A stretch of 7,404 bases of DNA from Tyzzerella sp. UBA1042 (GCA_002316675.1 DCDZ01000010.1:26059-33462), one strand, 5' to 3'. Positions 1 through 5,768 are shown, numbered from the stretch's first letter. Numbers and translations: made by a program. Notes: a model not told the origin generated them from the sequence alone.

Positions 1-42
1 GCTCATTACGAATGAGCTGCTCTGCCATTGAGCCACACCAGC
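1..42 (-). tRNA. tRNA-Thr (CGT), 5' part, cut by window edge
   Basis: Read on the minus strand from 42 to 1, this is the 5' part of a threonine tRNA. It has a 7-nt acceptor strand GCTGGTG, a D-arm with GCTC/GAGC stem, and an anticodon arm with a perfect 5-bp stem GCTCA/TGAGC around the loop TTCGTAA, giving anticodon CGT (reads ACG, Thr). The variable loop, T-arm and 3' acceptor strand would lie left of base 1, so it cannot be judged whether this copy is intact. Two neighbouring copies are broken, but this one has perfect pairing in every helix that can be seen. A small hairpin (56-67) lies 13 nt upstream of its 5' end. Confidence 0.8.
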
Positions 43-55
43 ATATTTCATTTTT

Positions 56-67
56 TGCCATTCGGCA
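56..67 (-). repeat. Hairpin repeat copy A upstream of tRNA-Thr piece
   Basis: The sequence TGCC-ATTC-GGCA can form a 4-bp stem with a 4-nt loop. It lies 13 nt upstream of the 5' end of the tRNA piece at 42. A closely related hairpin sits at 229-242, 12 nt upstream of another tRNA-Thr piece, and the A-rich linkers also look alike. This suggests the hairpin, linker and tRNA 5' part were duplicated as one unit. No role can be assigned from sequence alone. Confidence 0.55.
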
Positions 68-110
68 CTTAAAAATCTTCTTTGCTCTAACGATACTACC
101 TTAGCAACAA

Positions 111-162
111 CCAGCGACCTCATCATTACGAGTGATGTGCTCTACCATTGAGCCACGCCAGC
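111..162 (-). pseudogene. tRNA-Thr (CGT) pseudogene, 3' end lost
   Basis: On the minus strand from 162 the sequence follows a threonine tRNA: acceptor strand GCTGGCG, D-arm GCTC/GAGC, anticodon arm CATCA/TGATG closing the loop CTCGTAA (anticodon CGT at 130-128), variable loop AGGTC and the 5' strand of a T-stem, GCTGG (115-111). A T-loop of TTCGATT type, the matching CCAGC and the 3' acceptor strand should follow. Instead the sequence continues TTGTTGCTAAGG and no complementary strand appears. The gene is therefore broken after about 52 nt. Its 5' part has intact helices, which suggests a clean break rather than slow decay of the whole gene. Confidence 0.75.
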
Positions 163-174
163 AAATATTTAGTT

Positions 175-216
175 ATTGATTACAAGTGAACTGCTCTAAC
201 CTTGAGCCACAGCAGC
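175..216 (-). pseudogene. tRNA-Thr (TGT) pseudogene, truncated after the anticodon arm
   Basis: From 216 on the minus strand: acceptor strand GCTGCTG, D-arm GCTC/GAGC, then GTTCA and the loop CTTGTAA, giving anticodon TGT (184-182; reads ACA, Thr). The 3' strand of the anticodon stem should be TGAAC but reads TCAAT, which leaves a C-C mismatch and a G-T pair. The next tRNA piece starts only 12 nt further on, at 162, so the variable loop, T-arm and 3' acceptor strand are absent. This copy cannot make a normal tRNA; a working tRNA-Thr(TGT) is presumably encoded elsewhere in the genome. Confidence 0.75.
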
Positions 217-228
217 ACATTATGTTTT

Positions 229-242
229 GTGCCTTCCGGCAC
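229..242 (-). repeat. Hairpin repeat copy B upstream of tRNA-Thr piece
   Basis: A perfect 5-bp stem GTGCC/GGCAC with a 4-nt loop. It lies 12 nt upstream of the 5' end of the tRNA-Thr(TGT) piece at 216. Copy A at 56-67 has the same core and nearly the same distance to its tRNA piece. No T-run follows on either strand, so it does not look like an intrinsic terminator. It could be a processing site or simply part of a duplicated unit. Confidence 0.6.
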
Positions 243-349
243 TTGGTAATTTTCTGAATTTATCCATATTGCTTTATGGGCACCCAACAACCTATTGACC
301 GCAACTGTGCTTTCCCCGGACATTCAATATAATACACTTTGGATGGGTG

Positions 350-526
350 TTATGCTTTCGTACCCGGCTTCTTAGCTCCCTTCATGCAATATGGAGGAAT
401 GCCTTTAAAGTCCTTTTCATGATGTTCTATACATTCCTTGCAATTCCCATGGCGCTTACAAAATTTCCTAATACAACTGCACTTTTCATTCTGATGAACA
501 CTACCATTAAACCTTGTGTTTTCCAT
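350..526 (-). CDS. Small cysteine-rich protein, possible metal binder (58 aa)
   Basis: A 58-residue protein encoded on the minus strand, starting at ATG 526-524 and ending with TAA at 350. It has six cysteines and a compact pattern: CSC (16-18), C23, CKRHGNC ending at 29, KEC ending at 32, a His pair at 35-36 and PPYC ending at 47. The spacing is typical of a small zinc or iron-sulfur site, but this is inference. From memory, similar small CxC/RHGNC/HH proteins recur as hypothetical proteins in Clostridia and some anaerobic archaea; I cannot give a family name with certainty. The start is well supported: an AGGA ribosome binding site (534-537) sits 7 nt upstream, an in-frame TAG lies just before it, and a near-consensus sigma-A promoter lies at 566-594. 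The basic tail (KGAKKPGTKA) is probably flexible. No terminator is seen before the tRNA pieces downstream. The plus-strand frame over the same bases looks like a shadow. Confidence 0.82.
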   Translation of the reverse strand: MENTRFNGSVHQNEKCSCIRKFCKRHGNCKECIEHHEKDFKGIPPYCMKGAKKPGTKA

Positions 527-565
527 AACAATATCCTACAATCTTTTTAAAAATGAACCTTCGCT

Positions 566-594
566 ATTATATCACAGGAAAGAAAAGAATGCAA
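566..594 (-). promoter_or_regulatory. Sigma-A promoter of the small cysteine-rich gene
   Basis: On the minus strand, a -35 box TTGCAT (594-589), a spacer of exactly 17 nt and a perfect -10 box TATAAT (571-566). Transcription would start around 559, giving a leader of roughly 30 nt before the ATG at 526 and including the AGGA site at 534-537. It is the best promoter match I found in the window. Transcripts from it would run towards the tRNA-Thr pieces. Confidence 0.8.
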
Positions 595-835
595 CATCTT
601 TACTTTCTACTTATTTCTTTTTTCATCACAAAAGGCTACAATAAAATACACTGCAAAACAAGCATCGGCTTTTTCAGAATTTTGCTTTGTCATAAGCCTC
701 CAGACAACTTATTTAAGAACCTTCATCCTCAACCTTTGAAAATTAACCGGCAAAATTTCTGCGGACATTTCATAACTTTCCAACAAAATGAATATACATA
801 TGTAAACTTTCAAAAAGCCACTCTGTTGATGTACC
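595..835. other. Divergent intergenic region, no convincing gene
   Basis: AT-rich DNA between the minus-strand cysteine-rich gene and the plus-strand glycosyltransferases. The plus-strand open frame from 553 lacks a ribosome binding site, overlaps the divergent promoter and has unconvincing composition. A 28-codon minus-strand frame (693-607) has a GGAGG only 3 nt before its ATG and is not supported otherwise. A 10-bp palindrome TACATATGTA lies at 795-804 and could be an operator, but that is a guess. I see no clear promoter for the downstream operon, although one is expected here. Confidence 0.5.
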
Positions 836-879
836 CAAGAATCAGTCGGTTTTGATTTTCAAAATTAGGCTGATTCTTG
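836..879 (+). promoter_or_regulatory. Nested inverted repeat in the leader of the glycosyltransferase operon
   Basis: The arms CAAGAATCAG (836-845) and CTGATTCTTG (870-879) are perfect 10-bp inverted repeats. Between them TTTTGA (850-855) and TCAAAA (859-864) form a second perfect repeat around a 3-nt loop. The two stems are separated by a small internal loop, so RNA could fold into one long rod. No T-run follows on either strand, so it is not a normal terminator. It ends 13 nt before the GGAG ribosome binding site at 893-896, which fits an mRNA leader stem or a protein-binding site. Function is unknown. Confidence 0.6.
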
Positions 880-908
880 ATGATTCAGTATTGGAGCGTG
901 ATATTAAA

Positions 909-2021
909 ATGTCTAAGCATCGCATATGCGTTTATGCCATTTGCAAGAACGAAGAACAATTTGTTGACCGCTGGATGGATGCAGTTTCAGAAGCGGATTT
1001 GGTTGTGGTTACTGACACAGGCTCTACAGACAAGACCGTGGAAAAGCTGCGGGAACGAGGGGCCCTTGTATATGAGGAGCATATCCAGCCATGGCGGTTC
1101 GATGCAGCACGCAATGTGGCGTTGGCACATACGCCGGAGGATATGGATATTTGTGTATCCAATGATCTGGACGAAGTTTTTGAACCGGGCTGGCGGAAAA
1201 AACTGGAGGCAGCATGGAATCCATTCTATACCCGTGCCCGCTATTTTTTTGCATGGAGCCACACGGCAGACGGAAGGATCCAAAAGCAATATCCCATGGA
1301 AAAAATCCATCGCCGCCATGATTTCCGGTGGGTTCATCCTGTGCATGAGGTTTTGGAATATAGTGGCTCCGATCCTGACAGAACTGTTTGGGTGCATGGG
1401 CTTATCCTCCATCATTATCCCGATCATACAAAACCCAGAAGTCAATATCTTCCCCTACTGGAGATATCCGCCAAGGAAAATCCCCAAGACGATCGAGCCA
1501 TGTTCTGGCTAGGTCGGGAATATTTTTACTATAAGAAATTTGATGCGGCAATACAAACCTTAAAAAAGCACTTGGCCCTTCCCACTGCCACATGGAAAGA
1601 GGAACGAAGTGCCTCCATGCGCTTCATTGCCCAATGCTATGAAGCCAAGGGCAATAAAACAGAAGCATTGTCCTGGCTTTATCGTGCTTTGGCAGAGTGC
1701 CCGGACACGCGGGAGCCCTATTTCAGCTTAATCAAATTTGGTTATCATGCGGAAAATTGGCCTTTGGTTTATGCCATGGTCCAACGAGGACTATCCATTA
1801 CCAATAACACAGAGAGCTATCTAGCGGAAACTGCGTGCTGGGGCGAAGCCTTTTACGATTACGGTGCCATAGCGGCCTATCACATGGGGTTACTTGAGAC
1901 TGCTGAAGCATATGCCTTAAAAGCATGGGAAATGGAGCCTTCTAACAAAAGGCTGGAGAACAACCTCTCTTTCATGAAACAAAAAATGCAAAACACAACA
2001 CCTTTAGGAGGTGCGACGTGA
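909..2021 (+). CDS. Family 2 glycosyltransferase with C-terminal TPR-like repeats (first copy)
   Basis: A 370-aa cytoplasmic protein without signal peptide or membrane segments. The N-terminal GT-A domain starts with ICVYAICKNE (6-15), followed by the nucleotide-binding TDTGSTD (35-41), WRFDAARN (62-69) and the metal-binding DLD (86-88) of the DxD motif. A HPVHE (143-147) and LHHYPD (167-172) follow, as in TPR-linked GT2 enzymes of the SunS-like type. From about 196 the chain is helical with TPR-like units (roughly 196-223, 236-265 and 318-347), probably for binding a protein or peptide acceptor. It should transfer a sugar from a nucleotide-sugar donor; donor and acceptor are unknown. I chose ATG 909 because the next gene begins at the same alignment position and GGAG lies at 893-896 (12 nt away). 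A TTG at 852 would add 19 residues but lies inside the hairpin and lacks a ribosome binding site. The gene overlaps the next one by 4 nt. Confidence 0.85.
   Translation: MSKHRICVYAICKNEEQFVDRWMDAVSEADLVVVTDTGSTDKTVEKLRERGALVYEEHIQPWRFDAARNVALAHTPEDMDICVSNDLDEVFEPGWRKKLEAAWNPFYTRARYFFAWSHTADGRIQKQYPMEKIHRRHDFRWVHPVHEVLEYSGSDPDRTVWVHGLILHHYPDHTKPRSQYLPLLEISAKENPQDDRAMFWLGREYFYYKKFDAAIQTLKKHLALPTATWKEERSASMRFIAQCYEAKGNKTEALSWLYRALAECPDTREPYFSLIKFGYHAENWPLVYAMVQRGLSITNNTESYLAETACWGEAFYDYGAIAAYHMGLLETAEAYALKAWEMEPSNKRLENNLSFMKQKMQNTTPLGGAT
2006..2013 (+). promoter_or_regulatory. Ribosome binding site for the second glycosyltransferase
   Basis: AGGAGGTG is a near-perfect Shine-Dalgarno sequence inside the last codons of the first glycosyltransferase. 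Its AGGAGG core ends 6 nt before a GTG start (2018). The start overlaps the upstream TGA stop as GTGA. This decides the GTG start and indicates coupled translation. Confidence 0.85.
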
Positions 2022-3133
2022 ACCAATTGAAGATATGCGTTTATGCCATTTGCAAAAATGAATCAAAATTTGTAGCTGCGTGGATGAACTCCATGGGCGA
2101 AGCCGATGAAATTATCGTAACAGATACAGGCTCTACGGATGATACCGTAGAAAAGCTCCTCAAGCTAGGAGCTAAGGTTTACATTGAAGAAATCAGCCCT
2201 TGGCGCTTTGATGAAGCACGCAATATTTCCCTCAGCCATGTTCCGGAAAATGCCGACATCTGTGTTTGCACCGACTTGGATGAATTGTTTGAACCGGGTT
2301 GGCGGAAAGCATTGGAAACTGCATGGCGCAATCACAAGCCCCAGCATGAAGGCCCCATTGCCAAAACAGGACGCTACATTTACAACTGGAGCTTAAAGGC
2401 GGATGGCAGCACGGATGTTCAATTTTATTATTTCAAAGTACATGAAAGGCAGGGATTTCAATGGAAATGCCCCATCCATGAATATGTAGATTATGTGGGC
2501 ACAGCGCCCCTTGAAACTGTCTATATCAGCGGAATGGTTTTAAACCATTATCCGGATGCCGCGAAGTCCCGAGGGTCTTATCTTCCTTTGTTGGAAATGG
2601 CTGTGGAGGAATCGCCGGAGGACACCCGGATGCGCTATTATTTAGGAAGAGAGTATATGTATCAGGGACAATGGCAAAAAAGTATCGATACCCTATCCCT
2701 TTACCTCTCTATGCCAAAGGCAATTTGGAACGAGGAGCGTTGTGCGGCAATGCGGTGGATTGCCCAATCCTTCCACCAAATGGGCAACGTAAAGCAAGCC
2801 TACGGCTGGTATTTTCGGGCAGTGGCCGAGGCCCCTCATATGCGTGATCCTTATATTGAATTTGCTAAGCTATGCTTTGCGCAGGAGGATTGGCCTATGA
2901 CATACTATATGACCAAGGAAGCCTTGAAAATTGAGGAAAAGTCTAAAACCTTTGTAAATATGGGATATGCTTGGGATGCCACCCCCAACGATCTGTGTGC
3001 CATTGCCGCATATCATCTGGGCATGATGGGGGAAGCGCTTAGGCACGCTCAGCTGGCGCTGGAGACCGACCCACAAAATGAACGACTGCAGAAAAATTTG
3101 CACATCATAGAAGGGGCACAAAAAAATAAATAA
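2018..3133 (+). CDS. Family 2 glycosyltransferase with C-terminal TPR-like repeats (second copy)
   Basis: A 371-aa paralogue of the upstream protein, aligned with it without gaps through about residue 100. It keeps ICVYAICKNE (6-15), TDTGSTD (35-41), WRFDEARN (62-69), DLD (86-88), FEPGWRK (91-97), CPIHE (151-155) and NHYPD (176-180), followed by TPR-like helices from about 203 onwards. The catalytic features of GT-A enzymes look intact in both copies, so neither appears to be a dead duplicate. The regions between about 104 and 150 and the C-terminal repeats differ most, which would suit different donors or acceptors. The start is GTG, fixed by the AGGAGG upstream and the 4-nt overlap. No clear terminator follows the TAA; the 114 nt to the amidase hold only a weak TATAGT box (3214-3219). 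Possible roles are glycosylation of a peptide, a surface protein or a cell-wall polymer; the sequence does not decide. Confidence 0.85.
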   Translation: MNQLKICVYAICKNESKFVAAWMNSMGEADEIIVTDTGSTDDTVEKLLKLGAKVYIEEISPWRFDEARNISLSHVPENADICVCTDLDELFEPGWRKALETAWRNHKPQHEGPIAKTGRYIYNWSLKADGSTDVQFYYFKVHERQGFQWKCPIHEYVDYVGTAPLETVYISGMVLNHYPDAAKSRGSYLPLLEMAVEESPEDTRMRYYLGREYMYQGQWQKSIDTLSLYLSMPKAIWNEERCAAMRWIAQSFHQMGNVKQAYGWYFRAVAEAPHMRDPYIEFAKLCFAQEDWPMTYYMTKEALKIEEKSKTFVNMGYAWDATPNDLCAIAAYHLGMMGEALRHAQLALETDPQNERLQKNLHIIEGAQKNK

Positions 3134-3247
3134 AAACTTCACTTCCCCCCTGCCGCCTTTGAACTCGTACTATTTTGCCTTTTCATTCACTATCATGCAT
3201 TCACTTAATATTATATAGTATATGAACGAAATTAAGGTGGTGCATTT

Positions 3248-3802
3248 ATGGCAAGGATATATATAGATCAAGGACACAGCCGTACTGTGAATCAAGGGGC
3301 AGTAGGCTTTGGACTATATGAGCAAGATGTTGTTTGGCAGGTTGGTATGTATTTGGCAGAGCTTCTCAACAATACCCCCGGATATGAAGCAAGGGTTTCC
3401 AGACCAACCATTGATACCGCTTTGGGATACAGCAATTCCACAAGCCTCGCCGCAAGAGTTGCTGATGCAACCGCTTGGGGTGCAGATTATTTTATCAGCA
3501 TTCATGCCAATGCTTCAACCAATCCCGAATATAACGGCAGCGAAGTCTACATTTACAGCGAAGCTTCCAGATCATATCCTCTGGCAGAGTCCATACTAAA
3601 TCAAATTGTAGCAGAGGTGGGTACAAGAAATAATGGAATTCATGTAAACCCAAGGCTTTACGTTCTGCGCAGAACCCCCATGCCCTCCCTTTTGGTGGAG
3701 CTGGCTTATATCACGAACCCTTCCGATGCGGAAAAACTGCGCAACAATCAATTTGAATTTGCACAGGCAATTTATGATGGAATTCGCATACAATTAGGCT
3801 AA
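3248..3802 (+). CDS. N-acetylmuramoyl-L-alanine amidase, Amidase_3 family, single domain
   Basis: A 184-aa enzyme expected to cleave the amide bond between N-acetylmuramic acid and L-alanine in peptidoglycan. The zinc site is complete: His10 in IDQGHS, Glu25 in YEQD and His86 in ISIHANA (83-89). The catalytic Glu151 lies in LLVELAYITNP (148-158), followed by the usual L-rich end. The first motif is usually DPGHGG, so the Gln and Ser here are variants. The protein is just the catalytic domain: no signal peptide, SH3, LysM or SPOR domain. Export by a standard route is therefore unlikely. Such enzymes occur as mother-cell lysis amidases (CwlC-like, also leaderless) or phage-type endolysins; no phage genes are nearby. 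The ATG follows AAGGTGG (3234-3240) by 7 nt. A TATAGT box at 3214-3219 might be its -10, but no good -35 is visible. A strong terminator follows. Confidence 0.9.
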   Translation: MARIYIDQGHSRTVNQGAVGFGLYEQDVVWQVGMYLAELLNNTPGYEARVSRPTIDTALGYSNSTSLAARVADATAWGADYFISIHANASTNPEYNGSEVYIYSEASRSYPLAESILNQIVAEVGTRNNGIHVNPRLYVLRRTPMPSLLVELAYITNPSDAEKLRNNQFEFAQAIYDGIRIQLG

Positions 3803-3825
3803 CAGCCTCTCCCTTTTATTACGCC

Positions 3826-3853
3826 GGGCATCGACTTTGTCGATGCCCTTTTT
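3826..3853 (+). terminator. Intrinsic terminator of the amidase gene
   Basis: A perfect 10-bp stem GGGCATCGAC/GTCGATGCCC (3826-3835 and 3839-3848) with a 3-nt TTT loop, followed directly by TTTTT (3849-3853). It lies 23 nt after the amidase stop codon and separates this gene from the next one. Confidence 0.92.
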
Positions 3854-3909
3854 AAAACTATTTTCCCCCGCTATTTCTTGCATTCCTCCGCAGAAAGGGG
3901 CTAAATTGT

Positions 3910-3938
3910 ACTACATCACGATCCTTCACGAATATACT
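3910..3938 (+). promoter_or_regulatory. Possible promoter of the membrane-anchored hypothetical gene
   Basis: A -10 box TATACT (3933-3938, 5 of 6 matches) preceded by a weak -35 ACTACA (3910-3915, 3 of 6) at 17-nt spacing. It sits between the upstream terminator and the ribosome binding site at 3954-3960. Some promoter is required here because of the terminator, but this exact site is tentative. Confidence 0.35.
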
Positions 3939-3970
3939 TAAGGTAACATTACAAAAGGAGATGACGTGAA

Positions 3971-4987
3971 TTGAGAAATCGAATTCCGTATCCCATCAGT
4001 CGTATCGTACAAAGAAAAATGCTGCCTTTACTCATTTTTCTCTTATGCGGGGGGCTTTCCCTATTTTTAGCCATAACCAAGCAACAGGAGGAAACCGTAA
4101 TGGTTATGGGCGGTGTGCTGGAATCGCAATGTATTGCGGTGGATGAATTTTTAGAAGGAAGCACCATGGATTTAGAAAAATATTTCCGTCCCTCTAAGCT
4201 TCCTATATTAAACAATAACGTCCTCTCTCAAAGCTTTCTTGAAAACACCTACGACAAGAAACCGGAAGAGATTTTTCTCCCTCCTTCTTTGAGTGACACA
4301 GCGGAAAACACAATATTGAACTATTTCAGCATACTGCGTGATGCAGCAAATCCCGTCCCCGGAAAATCTGCCGGCTGCGGCACTATCGGGGAGGCACAAA
4401 TGCCCTACCCCATTTCCTACGGCCTGCTTTCCAATGCATATCAAAAAAATCTGCCCTACGACGCCTATTTAAAAACATATGAAAATATACTTCATATCAG
4501 CTTACTCAAGCTTCATCAAATACCTTTGAAATCCTCCAGGGAAAATGCACTGCAGTATTTTGTAGAGCTGGAAACCATTGAGGGTACGGAAAAAGAAACG
4601 GGTGTTTTTGCTTATTATTACGGTTTTATAGATCTTGAAAAGGAAGCTGACCAATACAAAATTACAGACCTTCATTATTTTGATGAAAACTTTTTATGTG
4701 CTCCTTATCACGGCTGGCAGTGGGAGGCGGAAGCAAATGTGAATATACGCTATGGGGATTGGTGTAATCTAATCAAAGGAGAGATTCAAAAAACACAAAC
4801 TGATGACATCATCCGTGTCTTCTTTGACGGAACCGATGGGTTTAATTATTGCATCGTCTTTTTTCAATTGACAAACGGCACCGATTTAGAGGTTGCTCAA
4901 TACCGAAAAACCCTGGGGGGCACTTGGGAGCCTGCTTTTATGAACGTTGAAGATTGTCTTGAGAACAAACAGAAATTGTCCCGTTAG
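3971..4987 (+). CDS. Membrane-anchored protein of unknown function (338 aa)
   Basis: I do not recognise a named family. A basic N-terminus (about 1-16, several Arg and Lys) precedes one hydrophobic segment at about 17-35, which predicts a single-pass membrane anchor with the remaining 300 residues outside. Cys26 lies within this segment but does not fit a normal lipobox. The outer part has a helical region (about 145-185) followed by a likely beta-rich region at about 190-320, with PYHGWQWE (245-252), IRYGDWC (259-265) and GGTWEPAF (316-323). An NTF2-like fold is conceivable but only a guess. It starts at TTG: the AAAGGAG at 3954-3960 is 10 nt upstream, and the ATG (3961) and GTG (3966) just ahead run into stops after two codons. 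The GTG frame's TGA overlaps the TTG start. The gene appears monocistronic, bounded by terminators on both sides. Confidence 0.8.
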   Translation: MRNRIPYPISRIVQRKMLPLLIFLLCGGLSLFLAITKQQEETVMVMGGVLESQCIAVDEFLEGSTMDLEKYFRPSKLPILNNNVLSQSFLENTYDKKPEEIFLPPSLSDTAENTILNYFSILRDAANPVPGKSAGCGTIGEAQMPYPISYGLLSNAYQKNLPYDAYLKTYENILHISLLKLHQIPLKSSRENALQYFVELETIEGTEKETGVFAYYYGFIDLEKEADQYKITDLHYFDENFLCAPYHGWQWEAEANVNIRYGDWCNLIKGEIQKTQTDDIIRVFFDGTDGFNYCIVFFQLTNGTDLEVAQYRKTLGGTWEPAFMNVEDCLENKQKLSR

Positions 4988-4994
4988 GCTGGGG

Positions 4995-5039
4995 AAAAGC
5001 CCTGCATATAAATGAAAAAATTTATATGCAGGGCTTTTT
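4995..5039. terminator. Bidirectional terminator between convergent genes
   Basis: A perfect 15-bp stem runs from GCCCTGCATATAAAT (4999-5013) to its complement at 5020-5034, with a 6-nt GAAAAA loop. It is flanked by AAAA (4995-4998) and TTTTT (5035-5039). On the plus strand it ends the membrane-anchored gene, 7 nt after the stop. On the minus strand the flanking A-run becomes a T-run, so it can also end the DedA gene converging from the right. Confidence 0.92.
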
Positions 5040-5088
5040 GTGCAAAAATTTCAGGCATTCTGCCTTTTCAAGGACTGCAAAATTTTAT

Positions 5089-5688
5089 TTATGTTTTTCT
5101 CTTGGAACGCTGTTTCCATATAAAAAACAGGAGTACTCCACAGGCAATTCCTCCCGATAATTGCCACTGATATGCCTTTAGGAAGGCTTTGCAAAGCTCC
5201 CAATGGCTGCCCAGAAAATATCCGGCACTAATTAATGCGGTATTCCAAAGAAAAACGCCAAAGGCCGTATAAATCAAAAAAGGGAGTGCAGGCATTTTGG
5301 CGATACCCGCAGGGAAAGAGATATATGTACGGGCAATAGGAAAAAGCCTAGCGAAAAAAACAGATTCTTTCCCGTATTTTTCAAAAATGCCTTGGGCTTT
5401 TCCCACACCTAATGCAACACCTTCAAACCGCTCTGCTAATTGATCAAACATCCTTCCGCCAATCCTGCCAACCAGATAACAAAAAGTAGTCCCAAGCATC
5501 CCTCCGGCCGTTGCAATCCATATGGCTTGTAACAAGCTATACCCATTGGTCGCAATCACATATCCGATAAAAGGCAGTAAAATTTCACTGGAAACGGGAA
5601 AACAGCCATACTCTAACGCTGTTGCCACAAAGATTCCCCCTGCCCCTAATTCCATAATAAGCTGCTTTATTGCCTCAATTAAACTCAT
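5089..5688 (-). CDS. DedA family membrane protein
   Basis: A 199-aa integral membrane protein of the DedA/SNARE-associated (VTT) family, close to the usual 200-residue length. Members flip or scavenge lipids, including undecaprenyl phosphate in some Gram-positive species, and affect envelope homeostasis; which activity this one has is unknown. Family marks are visible: Glu26 in LEYGCFP, Glu35 in SSEILLP, Gly/Tyr/Gly-rich GTTFCYLVGRIGG (66-78), and FFARLFPIARTYISFPAG (111-128) with Arg114 and Arg120. These two arginines and the early acidic residues correspond to those known to be essential in Escherichia coli YqjA/YghB. Hydrophobic segments lie at about 15-25, 36-70, 136-160 and 178-191, with a basic tail RSKRKT inside. 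The ATG at 5688 follows a purine-rich GGGGG (5697-5701) at 8 nt. It is separated from the upstream minus-strand gene by a terminator, so it needs its own promoter in 5689-5768; none is clear. Confidence 0.9.
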   Translation of the reverse strand: MSLIEAIKQLIMELGAGGIFVATALEYGCFPVSSEILLPFIGYVIATNGYSLLQAIWIATAGGMLGTTFCYLVGRIGGRMFDQLAERFEGVALGVGKAQGIFEKYGKESVFFARLFPIARTYISFPAGIAKMPALPFLIYTAFGVFLWNTALISAGYFLGSHWELCKAFLKAYQWQLSGGIACGVLLFFIWKQRSKRKT

Positions 5689-5768
5689 GTTTTTCGCCCC
5701 CTTTTTTCATCTTATGATGCCAATAAAAAAAATAGGACGCTACCACCATCTGAATAGGCAAAACAATC

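Noticed and set aside
61..110. A possible fourth tRNA remnant (minus-strand TTAGAGCA resembling a D-arm end)
   Set aside because: Only 8 nt match and no acceptor or anticodon stem can be drawn. It is too weak to call.
1..242. CRISPR array interpretation of the repeated segments
   Set aside because: The repeated parts fold as tRNA 5' domains with defined anticodons, spacing is irregular and no cas genes are present.
347..550. Plus-strand open frame of 67 codons
   Set aside because: It lies antisense to the cysteine-rich gene, which has a good promoter and ribosome binding site. Its own start has neither and its product shows no recognisable motif.
607..693. Minus-strand 28-aa frame with GGAGG close to the ATG
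   Set aside because: The GGAGG is only 3 nt from the ATG, there is no clear promoter and the product has no recognisable feature. It is too short to support without expression or conservation data.
553..855. Plus-strand open frame of 100 codons
   Set aside because: No ribosome binding site, it overlaps the divergent promoter at 566-594, and the composition looks like translated noncoding DNA.
852..908. N-terminal extension of the first glycosyltransferase from a TTG
   Set aside because: The TTG lies inside the inverted repeat and has no ribosome binding site. The paralogue starts at the position equivalent to ATG 909.
3175..3219. Promoter for the amidase (TTGCCT and TATAGT)
   Set aside because: The boxes are 33 nt apart, and TATAGT lacks a decent -35 at 17 nt. 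A sporulation-type site could not be matched convincingly either.
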